From Chromatiales bacterium (GTDB lineage Bacteria > Pseudomonadota > Gammaproteobacteria > Chromatiales > Chromatiaceae), in the NCBI GenBank assembly GCA_030145425.1, contig JAQYVO010000206.1:1-50322 (forward strand): a DNA stretch of 50,322 bases. The letters run 5' to 3'. Every line of letters starts with the position of its first letter. Position 1 is the first letter of the stretch. The position numbers were made by a program, and so were the translations under genes. The notes beneath the pieces are model-generated. The model was not told the DNA's origin. It saw only the letters and a program-made list of their open reading frames with translations, and ran no database searches. Positions 22,756 to 31,374 of the stretch are shown one piece after another.

Positions 22756-23490
22756 GTGAACGATTCCGTGCGTGTACTTGTGGTGGACGATGATCCCGAT
22801 GTGCGGGATCTGCTTGAAGACTATCTCTCGGAGCAGGGCTACGAGGTTACCGCGGTCGACAGCGCATCCGTTGCCCGGGAGTCCATCGATCAGGCGGTGC
22901 CGAACGTCGTTTTGCTCGACGTGGGGTTGCCCGGTGAGGATGGCTTGAGTCTGGCGCGATACATCCGCGAGTCCTTGGATATCGCAATCATCATGATCTC
23001 CGGCGCCGGCGAGACCGTGGACCGGATCGTTGGGCTGGAGGTTGGTGCAGACGACTATGTTGCAAAGCCTTTTGATCTCCGTGAACTCAAGGCGCGTTTA
23101 AAGAGTGTGCTGCGCCGTTACCAAAGTGCGGCGCTGCATAATGTGCCGGTCACGGATACGGGCACAATGAAAACCCGCAGGGTCCCTGTCGGCGAGCGAT
23201 GGCTGGATCTCGACAGCCAACAGCTGTTCGACGAGGAAGGGGCGGAGATCCCCCTGACCCGAATGGAGTTCGAATTGCTCGAGGTTCTGGTCCAGCGTCC
23301 CAACCGGCCGTTGACACGGGATCAATTGCTGAGTCTCACACAGAACCGGGATTGGAACCCTTATGACCGCAGTGTGGATATTCGCATTGCCAGGCTGCGG
23401 CGCAAGATTGAACCCGGTTCGGAGAAACCCCGTTGCCTTCGAACCGTTCGAGGTGTGGGATACATGTATGTGCCGGCGAGGTTGGGATAA
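22756..23490 (+). CDS. OmpR/PhoB-family response regulator
   Basis: 244 residues. The receiver domain (1-120) has the acidic pair Asp11-Asp12 (VLVVDDDPDV), phosphoacceptor Asp55 (VVLLDVGLPGEDG) and Lys104 (YVAKPF). A winged-helix DNA-binding domain (about 145-240) follows with TRMEFELLEVLVQRPNRPLT and YDRSVDIRIARLRRKIE. The start is a GTG at 22756 with GAGGGA upstream; longer in-frame starts lie before the conserved domain with no good ribosome site. The sensor kinase gene follows 7 nt later. It probably binds the direct repeats seen upstream of the flanking genes. Confidence 0.9.
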   Translation: MNDSVRVLVVDDDPDVRDLLEDYLSEQGYEVTAVDSASVARESIDQAVPNVVLLDVGLPGEDGLSLARYIRESLDIAIIMISGAGETVDRIVGLEVGADDYVAKPFDLRELKARLKSVLRRYQSAALHNVPVTDTGTMKTRRVPVGERWLDLDSQQLFDEEGAEIPLTRMEFELLEVLVQRPNRPLTRDQLLSLTQNRDWNPYDRSVDIRIARLRRKIEPGSEKPRCLRTVRGVGYMYVPARLG

Positions 23491-23497
23491 GCAGAAC

Positions 23498-25603
23498 ATG
23501 AAAGCTTTTCATACACCGATACCCGAGTCAGAGGCCTCAGATATTGTGCGGAACGCTTTCGAATGTGCTGCTGAAGCGGTCGCAAGCATCGGGGAGGAAG
23601 GTATCTTCGAGGTGCTGGTATCGGGCGCGGTCAGGGCATTGGGAGTGGATCTGGCTTTCATCGCTATTATTGCGGAAGAAGGCACAGACAAGGTCCAGTC
23701 CATTGCAGTCTGCGACCGGGGCAGCATAGAGCCGAACTTTGAATATGCTTTGGAGGGCACGCCGTGCGAAGGCGTGGTGGGCCAGAGGTTTCGTTTCTAC
23801 CCCGAGGGCATTCAGACGCTTTTCCCGGATCCCCACGTAAAGGAGATCGATGGTATCGGCTACGCCGCAATTCCCTTGTCTGACTCACGGGGGCGTTCCA
23901 TGGGATTGATGGCGGTAATAGACCGCAAGCCGTTGCGTGACCGTGCCCTGACCGAATCGGTTCTCAAGATTTTCTCTGTTCGCGCTGCAGTCGAACTCGA
24001 GCGGCGTAATGTCGATGAAGCCCGTCGGCGTTCGGAAGAGAGCTACCGGAGTGTCTTCGAGGCCGCCGAGGATGCACTTTTTATCCATGATCCCGATTCC
24101 GGTGCCATCCTGGATGTAAACCCCAAGGCCTGTAAAGTATATGGCTACACACGCGAGGAAATGCCTGATGTGGATATTGGTATGCTTTCCTCAGGCAAGC
24201 CGCCTTACACCAGGGAAAATGCACTGTCGTTGATCGAGCGGACAAAACGGGAGGGACCCGTTCGTGTGGACTGGCAGGGAAGAAACCGGGACGGGACTTT
24301 GCATTGGGACGAGCTCTATCTGAAGCGGGTCAAGATCGGCGGTGCCGACCGCATCCTTGCCGTCACGCGCGATATCACGGACCGCAAGCATGCCGCGGAG
24401 GAGAGGGTGAAGCTGGAAGCGCAGCTGCGCCAGGCCCAGAAGATGGAAGCCATAGGCCAGCTTACCGGGGGCATCGCTCACGACTTTAACAATATTCTGA
24501 CGGGTGCCATGGGCTATCTGGTCCTGGCACAGGAACAGGCAGAAGGCTACGACAATATCAAATTGGCAAAGTATCTGGACCGGGCCGAGCGGTCCGGCCA
24601 ACGTGCAAAGGCGCTTATCCAGGAGATGTTGACTTTCAGCCGGGGACAGCGTGGTGAATCCAGATCGCTTCAACTGGGGCCGCAGCTAAGCAACTCGGTT
24701 CAGCTTCTGCAGTCGAGCCTGCCATCCAGTGTGGAAATCCGGACAGATTTCACGCCGGGCATACCCTGTGTGCTGCTCGATCCACTGCACGTCGAGCAGG
24801 TTCTCATGAATCTCTGCATCAATGCCCGGGATGCAATGAACGGCAAAGGAAGGCTGAGCATCTCCCTGGACACGGCTGACTGCGAAGATTGTGTGTGCAG
24901 CTCCTGCCATCAACCGGTCCATGGTTCCTTCGTGGAACTGGCCGTTACCGACACGGGTCCGGGCATTGCAGACGATGTGTTGGAGCGCATGTTCGAGCCC
25001 TTCTTCTCAACCAAGGATGTGGGCAAGGGTAGCGGCATGGGTCTGGCCATGGTGCACGGTATCGTGCACGAGTACGGTGGGCACATTAAGGTCGAAACCT
25101 CTCCAGGCAAAGGCTCCGGAATCCACATCTGGTTTCCCGCATGGTTCCCGGAAGTGAAGGGCGGGGACGGAGCAGTGGGGGAGTCAACCACAGAATCCAC
25201 GGATTTGCAGAAACAGATCCTTCTGCATGGACGAGTCCTGCTGGCCGATGATGAGGCTTCGGTGCGGGAGTTCATGGAGGATCTGCTCGGAAACTGGGGG
25301 CTCGATGTAACTCTGGTGGAGAACGGTGTGGAGGCCTGCAGTGAATTCGCCGCTGACGCGGACGGGTTTGACATGGTCATACTGGATCAGACCATGCCGC
25401 GAATGACAGGTATTGAGGCCGCGGAGCAGCTGCACAAGATTCGTCCCCATGTGCCCGTGATCCTATACACGGGATACAGCGAGCAGCTCACCGAAGGGCG
25501 GGTGACCGCTGCCGGTATTTGCGACCTGGTGCGCAAACCTCTGGATATTCCCAGGTTCCGAACCCTGGTTGAATCCTACCTGTCGGGAACGGCGACCCGA
25601 TAA
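23498..25603 (+). CDS. Hybrid sensor histidine kinase (GAF-PAS-HisKA-HATPase-REC)
   Basis: 701 residues with no membrane segment, so a cytoplasmic sensor. A GAF domain (about 20-170) is followed by a PAS domain (about 185-300: EAAEDALFIHDPDSGAILDV), then HisKA with phosphorylatable His328 (GGIAHDFNNIL), an ATPase domain with N box NLCINARDAM and G boxes DTGPGIAD and GKGSGMGLAM, and a C-terminal receiver with Asp630 (MVILDQTMPRM). A cysteine-rich insertion in the ATPase domain (CEDCVCSSCHQP) could bind a metal and is odd for this family. Co-transcribed with the response regulator just upstream. Confidence 0.92.
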   Translation: MKAFHTPIPESEASDIVRNAFECAAEAVASIGEEGIFEVLVSGAVRALGVDLAFIAIIAEEGTDKVQSIAVCDRGSIEPNFEYALEGTPCEGVVGQRFRFYPEGIQTLFPDPHVKEIDGIGYAAIPLSDSRGRSMGLMAVIDRKPLRDRALTESVLKIFSVRAAVELERRNVDEARRRSEESYRSVFEAAEDALFIHDPDSGAILDVNPKACKVYGYTREEMPDVDIGMLSSGKPPYTRENALSLIERTKREGPVRVDWQGRNRDGTLHWDELYLKRVKIGGADRILAVTRDITDRKHAAEERVKLEAQLRQAQKMEAIGQLTGGIAHDFNNILTGAMGYLVLAQEQAEGYDNIKLAKYLDRAERSGQRAKALIQEMLTFSRGQRGESRSLQLGPQLSNSVQLLQSSLPSSVEIRTDFTPGIPCVLLDPLHVEQVLMNLCINARDAMNGKGRLSISLDTADCEDCVCSSCHQPVHGSFVELAVTDTGPGIADDVLERMFEPFFSTKDVGKGSGMGLAMVHGIVHEYGGHIKVETSPGKGSGIHIWFPAWFPEVKGGDGAVGESTTESTDLQKQILLHGRVLLADDEASVREFMEDLLGNWGLDVTLVENGVEACSEFAADADGFDMVILDQTMPRMTGIEAAEQLHKIRPHVPVILYTGYSEQLTEGRVTAAGICDLVRKPLDIPRFRTLVESYLSGTATR

Positions 25604-25652
25604 GTATAAGGGTTATCGTTGGCGCGGGCTGAATTGAGCCCGAAACCTTCCT

Positions 25653-25703
25653 GAAACAATTCACTTACAAAACCCGGACATTCAGAAATCCTCCCGATAC
25701 ATT
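25653..25703 (+). promoter_or_regulatory. Second direct-repeat pair, candidate OmpR-type operator
   Basis: GAAACAATTCACTTACAAA (25653-25671) and a weaker copy GAAATCCTCCCGATACATT (25685-25703) are 32 bp apart. The first closely resembles the repeats at 22123-22174; the second matches about 12 of 19 positions. They lie downstream of the kinase and about 210 bp upstream of the ferritin-like gene, in a 308-bp stretch otherwise without a recognised gene. Confidence 0.4.
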
Positions 25704-25796
25704 CGTCCTCTATGCTTTTCCTCAAGCGGGAAGGAGATGTAGTTTTCTCTGATTCACGCGAAAACCCAGAATCATTGAACGAAAGAGGAAAACTTA

Positions 25797-25853
25797 ATGA
25801 ATAATCGATATAGCGATGTGATTGGCATGAACGCACAACTGGTGGGAATGTGA
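25797..25853 (+). CDS. Possible 18-residue leader peptide
   Basis: A frame too short for ORF finders begins ATG at 25797 with AAGAGGA at good spacing and reads MNNRYSDVIGMNAQLVGM to a TGA at 25851-25853. It lies between the direct repeats and the ferritin-like gene. It could be a leader peptide or chance; the only support is the strong ribosome binding site. Confidence 0.2.
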   Translation: MNNRYSDVIGMNAQLVGM

Positions 25854-25911
25854 GATTCGGTCATTTCCCTTCACCCTGTGCATTAAAACAATTTCCCAGG
25901 AGACTATTGAT

Positions 25912-26847
25912 ATGCAACCGACAACTTACCAGACAGACACCCAGAAATATGCCAAATGCATCGAGGTGTCAAAACGTATCCGATGGGATATAGATCAGGA
26001 CCTGATTCGCGGCCGGCAGTTTGACTTCAACCAGAAGTTCCTGCCTGACGGCCTCTCGCTGGTCAACGAACTGGAGTTTCTCAACAGTGACGAACAACGG
26101 CTGTTGAGCCAGATTCAGGGCCGCAGCTATGCCAACATCTTTGGCCTGGTGGAACGGTTCATCAACGCCAAGGTGCTGGAGGTCAGCCGCGAGCATTGGC
26201 TCGGCGATCAGACCGCCCTGGAGGCACTGATCCGCTTCAGCGACGAAGAACTCAAGCATCAGGAGATGTTCCGGCGCATCGAAAATATGATTGGCGACGA
26301 GATGCCTGCGGGATATAGGTTCATGCCGGAGCCCAATGATGTTGCGGCCGCGGTGCTCTCGAAATCCACCTGGGCTGTGCTGGCGCTGACCTGCCACATT
26401 GAACTTTTCACGCAGGCGCACTATAGGCAGAGTATTGCACCGGATCCCGGTTTGTCCGGACTTTTCAAGGACATCTTCCTCTATCATTGGCGGGAGGAGT
26501 CTCAACACGCCATTCTCGATGAACTTGAATGGACACGCGAGCACGCCAGTCTGGATACGGAGGAGCGGGACCAGGCCGTCAATGACCTGATCGAACTGGT
26601 GGCAGCTATCGACGGAATACTGCAGATACAGTCGGAAGCGGATGCCGACTATTTCTTCGGAATTTGCGGGCGCACGCTTGACGAAAACCAGAAGAAGAAC
26701 GTGAAAGAAGTGCTGCTCAAGGCTTATCGATGGCAGTACATCGTCTCGGGTGTGCAGGAGCCGCGTTTCAATGCACTGCTTGGAAACCTGACCACCGAAG
26801 CCCAAGGTGAACGCATTGGAAAAGCCTTGGCGCCTATCTTCAATTGA
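25912..26847 (+). CDS. Ferritin-like diiron protein
   Basis: A 311-residue, mostly helical protein with a four-helix-bundle diiron pattern: Glu in LVERFINAK, FSDEELKHQEMFRR (a near ExxH pair, His116), HIELFTQAHY and the motif WREESQHAILDELEW (ExxH plus Glu). The spacing resembles ribonucleotide-reductase-like or AurF-type oxygenases rather than bacterioferritin, so an oxidase or oxygenase role is possible, but no substrate can be assigned. Transcription ends at the strong hairpin at 26857-26887. Candidate response-regulator sites lie upstream, so it may be an output of the 22756-25603 two-component system. Confidence 0.7.
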   Translation: MQPTTYQTDTQKYAKCIEVSKRIRWDIDQDLIRGRQFDFNQKFLPDGLSLVNELEFLNSDEQRLLSQIQGRSYANIFGLVERFINAKVLEVSREHWLGDQTALEALIRFSDEELKHQEMFRRIENMIGDEMPAGYRFMPEPNDVAAAVLSKSTWAVLALTCHIELFTQAHYRQSIAPDPGLSGLFKDIFLYHWREESQHAILDELEWTREHASLDTEERDQAVNDLIELVAAIDGILQIQSEADADYFFGICGRTLDENQKKNVKEVLLKAYRWQYIVSGVQEPRFNALLGNLTTEAQGERIGKALAPIFN

Positions 26848-26856
26848 GGAAAACCA

Positions 26857-26887
26857 CCGGCTCCGATTCTTATCGGAGCCGGTTTTT
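26857..26887 (+). terminator. Rho-independent terminator after the ferritin-like gene
   Basis: A perfect 10-bp stem CCGGCTCCGA / TCGGAGCCGG with a 6-nt loop is followed by TTTTT, starting 9 nt after the stop of the ferritin-like gene. It lies between convergent genes. On the minus strand A-rich sequence precedes the stem, with few T residues after it, so it works mainly for the plus strand. Confidence 0.9.
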
Positions 26888-26901
26888 CTATGTGAGGTAC
26901 G

Positions 26902-27195
26902 CTAAGGCCACCTGAGATGGAGGGGAAATCGGCCATTGGTTTCAGGCAAAAGCCCTTCCTCGGCCAGCAAGCGGTACTGCCTTTGATTTCCCCGATAATC
27001 GGCGATTCGTCTTTGACCGGTCATCAGCCGATGCCATGGCAATTTGCTTCCCGCAGGCAGTTTACGCAGCCATGCCAGCACCTGTCGAACATGTACGCTA
27101 CAGAGTTTGGCCATATCCCCATAGCTGCAGTAGCGCCCCGAAGGAATCGACGCCAGATTGGTATGGAAAACCGTGCGCATCTCTTCACTGACCAT
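26902..27195 (-). CDS. Alkyltransferase-like protein (ATL), MGMT homologue without active cysteine
   Basis: A 97-residue protein equal to the C-terminal domain of O6-methylguanine methyltransferase. The active-site motif PCHR is PWHRL here (Trp54 in place of Cys), so it cannot accept alkyl groups. This substitution defines the ATL group (E. coli YbaZ type), which binds O6-alkylguanine in DNA and passes it to nucleotide excision repair. The helix-turn-helix SYGDMAKLCSVHVRQVLAWL and the residues IPSGRYCSYG fit the family. It is 31 nt downstream of the hydrolase gene on the same strand. Confidence 0.88.
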   Translation of the reverse strand: MVSEEMRTVFHTNLASIPSGRYCSYGDMAKLCSVHVRQVLAWLRKLPAGSKLPWHRLMTGQRRIADYRGNQRQYRLLAEEGLLPETNGRFPLHLRWP

Positions 27196-27226
27196 GAGCC
27201 CGTACCCGACGTATACGCCTGTGAAT

Positions 27227-28234
27227 CTACAGCAGATTCCGTTGTAGAAAAAACACCGTCTCTTTGAGTGCCTGTGCCCCGGCCTCTTTGTTCCCGCCGA
27301 CTACACCAATGGAGCCGGAACAGCCCCATATGATGCTTTTCAAATTCTTGCTGTGGACGAACCTGCCGGTGGATTCCTCGATATACTCATTGGGCCGTAC
27401 CTCGCGAATCAGACAGGAGGCGGGTGTCACGCCACCAGTTGGGGACCAGGCAATGTTCTCCAATACCGGGTGATCAAAACCGTGCCTGGCACCTTCATGA
27501 ACAATTATATCGGCCTGCTGCATCGGATTGACTGTCCGAAACTGCTGCAGCAACTCCGTACATAGATAGGGCGGCGTGACTTCGTCTGCACCGCCCGTCT
27601 GGATCAGGATCGGGGCGCCGGTGGTACGGGGAGTCAGGAAGCGCAAACCACACCAGGGATAGTAGGCGATATGGGCTGCGAACGATTCTCCTTTGCGGGT
27701 GAGTGCGTTGCGTACCGATTCCAGGGAGGCATAAAGGGCGGCAATACCACCCTTGGAAAATCCGATCACGCCGATCCGGGATTTGTCGATACCGGGTTGT
27801 GCGCTCAAATAGGCGAGTGCCGCATAGGCATCGGCGACCATGGAAAATTCGGTGACCAGGGTTTGTTCCTGGGTTGTGGTGCTTACACCGCGCGGTTGAA
27901 AACTGTCCACTGCCAGGACCGCAAATCCCAGAGAGGTAAACAGGTCCGCATACTGCCGGTCATGCACACCCTGTCCAAACGAGGTGTGCAAAATAACCAA
28001 TGCAGGTGCCGGACCCGATGAACCGGGCTCTGGTTGCCGCAGCCAACCGAAGATCCGGCGATTGGGTGTGGCAGTGTTGGCCAGCAGTTCATCGACGAAA
28101 ACCGGATCCGCGCTGTCGAGCATGACACGTTCGCCGCCGACCTTGCTCGCGCATCCGCCGAGGGAGAACAACCCGGCCGCAAGGCAACAGGCGTAAAGCA
28201 GAGCACGGCCGCAAGGGTGTGACATCGACCTCAT
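27227..28234 (-). CDS. Dienelactone-hydrolase-family lipoprotein
   Basis: 335 residues. The N-terminal lipoprotein signal (ACCLAAGLFSLGGCAS) puts the Cys at about residue 26. The alpha/beta-hydrolase fold has the nucleophile elbow VIGFSKGGIAAL, an acid in QTGGADEVTPP and His in HEGARHGFDHP, matching the dienelactone hydrolase family. It is probably anchored to a membrane facing the periplasm; the substrate is unknown. I start at 28234 (MRSMSHPCG), which keeps the signal at the terminus. A much longer frame from 28384 lies inside gpmI and lacks a signal. It lies 10 nt after gpmI and is probably co-transcribed. Confidence 0.82.
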   Translation of the reverse strand: MRSMSHPCGRALLYACCLAAGLFSLGGCASKVGGERVMLDSADPVFVDELLANTATPNRRIFGWLRQPEPGSSGPAPALVILHTSFGQGVHDRQYADLFTSLGFAVLAVDSFQPRGVSTTTQEQTLVTEFSMVADAYAALAYLSAQPGIDKSRIGVIGFSKGGIAALYASLESVRNALTRKGESFAAHIAYYPWCGLRFLTPRTTGAPILIQTGGADEVTPPYLCTELLQQFRTVNPMQQADIIVHEGARHGFDHPVLENIAWSPTGGVTPASCLIREVRPNEYIEESTGRFVHSKNLKSIIWGCSGSIGVVGGNKEAGAQALKETVFFLQRNLL

Positions 28235-28244
28235 ACGAATACGA

Positions 28245-29894
28245 CTAGCCAACCTCCACAAGGCTCGGGGTGTAATCCTCCGGCGGTTGGTAGCCAAGCA
28301 ACGCAATGCAGGTGGCGGCGAGGCTGGCGATGCCGGCTTCCTGAACCTGTGCCAGTCTGGCGTTTGCCACCCCTGAAGGATCATAGATAATGGCGGGAAC
28401 CGGATTGAGCGAGTGGGCCGTCTTCGGCATGGGCTTGCCCTCGTCGTCGAGCTTGAGTTCCCCGGTCTTTTTGTTCAATTCGCACATGTCATCCGAATTG
28501 CCGTGATCGGCCGTGCAGACCATGATGCCCCTGGCGCTTTTTACCGCCTCCATGAGCCTGCCCACCTCTTCGTCAACCGCTTCTACCGCAATCTTTACCG
28601 CATCGAAGACACCCGTGTGGCCAACCATGTCCCCGTTGGGATAGTTCAGACGAATAAACCTGTACTCGCCGCTTTCGATGGCGCTGACGACGGCATTGGT
28701 GACCTCGTCCGCCTTCATACGGGGAGCGTCTTCGAACGGACAGACGTCCGACGGGATTTCCTGCCAGGTTTCGGTATCGAACTTCCCGGAGTTGTTGCCG
28801 TTGAAGAAGTAGGTGACATGACCGAATTTCTGGGTTTCGGAGATGGCAAACTGTCTGACGCCGGCATTGGAAAGGTATTCACTCATCGTGCGGTCGATCT
28901 GCGGTGGAGAGACCAGGTACTTTTCCGGTACGCACAGATCGCCGTCATACTGCATCATGCCCGCATAAAGCACATCCGGTTTGGCGCCCCGATCGAATTC
29001 GGTCAGTTCATCGGCTTCAAATGCCTTGGTGATTTCCAGTGAACGGTCGCCGCGGAAGTTGAAGAAGACAACGCTGTCACCGTCCCTGACAGGTCCCACG
29101 GCGCTGCCGTCGCGCTCGATCACGAAAGCGGGCAGATCCTGGTCCAGGATCCCGGGTGATTCCTTCCGAAAGGTTTCGATGGCTTCCCGCATCGTGGGAA
29201 AAAGACGGCCCTCGCCTTTTACATGGGTTTTCCAGCCGCGTTCCACCATGCTCCAGTCCGCATTGTAGCGGTCCATGGTGATATTCATGCGGCCCCCGCC
29301 CGAGGCCACGCAGAAATCCACCGAGCCGTCAGCATTGATACTCTCCAGAAATTTCCCGAAGGACTCGACATAGGAGAGTGCTGATGTGGGTGGTACATCA
29401 CGGCCGTCTATCAACGGATGTATGCGCGCTTTTTTCACACCTTCAGCTTTCGTCCTGGACAACATTGCCTCCAGATGCCTGACGTGGGAATGTACGTTTC
29501 CATCTGAAAACAGACCGATAAAATGCAGGGAAGACTGATTGGTGTTCACATTGGCCACCAGTTCCTTCCAGATCTCGTCTTCGAACATGGAACCGGAGGA
29601 TATCGCATCGTTGACCAGTGCGGCCCCCTGCGCGAAGACGCGACCGCAGCCGATGGCGTTATGGCCCACTTCGGAGTTGCCCATATCGCTGTCGTCGGGC
29701 AGCCCCACCGCTTTACCGTGTGCCTTAACCTCGGTGTAGAGTGCGTGCTCTCGCAGCCAGTCCAGATTGGGCGTTTCGGCAATCCTGACATAGTCACTAT
29801 CCGGGTGCTTACCGATCCCCACACCGTCCATCACCACGAGTACCACCGGTCCCTGCGGACCGCTGAAGGCTCCGTTTTTCTGCAATTCTTCCAT
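28245..29894 (-). CDS. gpmI: 2,3-bisphosphoglycerate-independent phosphoglycerate mutase
   Basis: 549 residues, the usual size for iPGM. Glycolytic and gluconeogenic interconversion of 3- and 2-phosphoglycerate with two Mn ions and a phosphoserine intermediate. The alkaline-phosphatase-like core begins VVLVVMDGVGIG; the nucleophile Ser is in DDSDMGNSEVGH (about residue 73); further metal and substrate segments are DGRDVPP, ERDGSAVGPVRDGD, RLNYPNGDMVGHTG and ADHGNSDDM. All family motifs are intact. First gene of a minus-strand group with the lipoprotein hydrolase and ATL genes behind it. Divergently placed DNA at 29895-30072 shows no gene. Confidence 0.96.
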   Translation of the reverse strand: MEELQKNGAFSGPQGPVVLVVMDGVGIGKHPDSDYVRIAETPNLDWLREHALYTEVKAHGKAVGLPDDSDMGNSEVGHNAIGCGRVFAQGAALVNDAISSGSMFEDEIWKELVANVNTNQSSLHFIGLFSDGNVHSHVRHLEAMLSRTKAEGVKKARIHPLIDGRDVPPTSALSYVESFGKFLESINADGSVDFCVASGGGRMNITMDRYNADWSMVERGWKTHVKGEGRLFPTMREAIETFRKESPGILDQDLPAFVIERDGSAVGPVRDGDSVVFFNFRGDRSLEITKAFEADELTEFDRGAKPDVLYAGMMQYDGDLCVPEKYLVSPPQIDRTMSEYLSNAGVRQFAISETQKFGHVTYFFNGNNSGKFDTETWQEIPSDVCPFEDAPRMKADEVTNAVVSAIESGEYRFIRLNYPNGDMVGHTGVFDAVKIAVEAVDEEVGRLMEAVKSARGIMVCTADHGNSDDMCELNKKTGELKLDDEGKPMPKTAHSLNPVPAIIYDPSGVANARLAQVQEAGIASLAATCIALLGYQPPEDYTPSLVEVG

Positions 29895-30072
29895 TTCAGT
29901 AATACCTCTGAAAATTGTGACTAATTGTCATGAATCCGTAACTCCGCGGAGACGGCGGCACAATGGGTGGTTCGCCAGGTCAGCCTGGGCCCGCACCGGC
30001 ACCTGCTCTGGGGGTGTGAAGCATGGATTATCTTACCTTAATCCTGAATATGCCATCGAATTGGCAACGGCA

Positions 30073-31128
30073 TCACTCATCAGGATTGCCGGATTCGACA
30101 GGGGCCCAGTGCTTCCCGCAGAAGCCGACTATATCCGGGGGGAGGGCCGTGTCCCCGGGTTCGGCATCCAATAGCCAGTTGCCGATGTCCCGCAGCACGG
30201 TCCCGGCCTGCAGATCCCTCGTCAGCATGTGGTATCCGTTCCGGTACAAGACAACCGTCCATTGGTTTTTCGACTGGCGGGAAGATCCGGTGATGAACGC
30301 GCAGGTCGGCGCTTTCGGAATGATCTCGTCTCGTTCTCCGTAGAGCAGCAGGACCCTGGTGATCCTGATATCAGGATCTGTCATGGAGCCATCCATGAGA
30401 TTGCCGATACCGTACAACACATCCGCCCGAGTCGCCTTTATCACCTTTGGATCCCGACCGAGCGCACGCAGCATCTCAATATTGTCACTGGCCATGATAT
30501 CCAGGCCTTCCCCGGTAAATTTCTGGTCGGGAAAGGTATGAGCAGCAAACCATAACGCGGCCCGCTGGTAAGCGGGCATGGCGCTCCGGGACCAGACAGC
30601 TGGAGCCACGAGGATCAGGCCCTGAACTTCCGGGTCCATATATGGAAGAGAGGTGAGCGCCACGGCACCTCCCATGCTTTCCCCGAGTACGTACAAAGGG
30701 CAGTCAGGATACTGCTTGCGAATCAGGCGGGTCATGATGCCGAGATCCTTCGCCAGGCGTTCACTGCCATGCCAGAAACCAATTCCCTCGGTATCGCCGA
30801 AACCACGTTGATCATAGGCAATAAGATAAATTCCCAGTTCGGCCAGATAGCCACCGGTAGTCTTGAAAGCGTTTCTGTAATCATTCAGGCCATGGGCCGC
30901 GAGCACGACCCTGACACACGCCTCCTTGTTCTGCCAGCGTGACAGGGGCAACCGGTAGCCATCGTCCATAATCGCATAATCATCGTGCAGAGACGGGGAC
31001 GTCTTCCCGTTGCCTCCCGGGTACACATAGGGTCTGGCGCAGGCACAACATATCGCCGCCAAAATTGCCAGAAGTGTGGCGGTCAGGGCATTACGCAAAA
31101 GGGGTCGGAGTGATTTGATTTTGGTCAA
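30073..31128 (-). CDS. Alpha/beta hydrolase, monoacylglycerol-lipase-like, probably exported
   Basis: 351 residues with an N-terminal hydrophobic segment (ALTATLLAILAAICCACARP), possibly a lipoprotein signal with a non-standard lipobox. The serine hydrolase core has LAAHGLNDYRNAF, the nucleophile elbow VLGESMGGAVAL, Asp in LLYGERDEIIP and His in NGYHMLTRDL. This fits the lysophospholipase/monoacylglycerol lipase group (Hydrolase_4). It is a single gene. Substrate unknown; an acyl ester is the likeliest by family. Confidence 0.82.
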   Translation of the reverse strand: MTKIKSLRPLLRNALTATLLAILAAICCACARPYVYPGGNGKTSPSLHDDYAIMDDGYRLPLSRWQNKEACVRVVLAAHGLNDYRNAFKTTGGYLAELGIYLIAYDQRGFGDTEGIGFWHGSERLAKDLGIMTRLIRKQYPDCPLYVLGESMGGAVALTSLPYMDPEVQGLILVAPAVWSRSAMPAYQRAALWFAAHTFPDQKFTGEGLDIMASDNIEMLRALGRDPKVIKATRADVLYGIGNLMDGSMTDPDIRITRVLLLYGERDEIIPKAPTCAFITGSSRQSKNQWTVVLYRNGYHMLTRDLQAGTVLRDIGNWLLDAEPGDTALPPDIVGFCGKHWAPVESGNPDE

Positions 31129-31191
31129 TACTTGATACAGTTAAGCCAGTACGGTAGGAAGCCGTTGTCAAGATAGCACAAGGAATGTGTA

Positions 31192-31374
31192 ATGCCCCGT
31201 AAACCTCGGCGTTCCCGCCAATTACGTCGCTATAATGTCAGGCTCCACGCCTATTGTTTAATTCTGAGTCATGTTCATCTATTGATGACCCCCAAAAGTG
31301 ATAAAATCTGCGTAGAAATTAATCACTCCGACCATTTTCCTCTTTCTTCGGATCTGACATGCATAAGCTTATGA
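31192..31374 (+). pseudogene. Remnant of a REP-associated tyrosine transposase (RAYT, IS200-like)
   Basis: A short frame begins MPRKPRR, as RAYT/Y1 transposases do, then jumps to LHAYCLILSHVHLLMTPKS, the catalytic HUH-type segment (His-x-His) that normally lies about 45-50 residues further on. The intervening part is missing and the C-terminal half, with the active Tyr, is gone; the rest of the frame runs into the start of the next gene. RAYT proteins mobilise REP-type hairpins, and this window has several dispersed hairpin repeats. Confidence 0.7.

Noticed and set aside
27227-28384. Longer version of the lipoprotein hydrolase starting at 28384
   Set aside because: The extra 50 residues overlap gpmI coding sequence, have no conserved features and would bury the lipoprotein signal; start moved to 28234.
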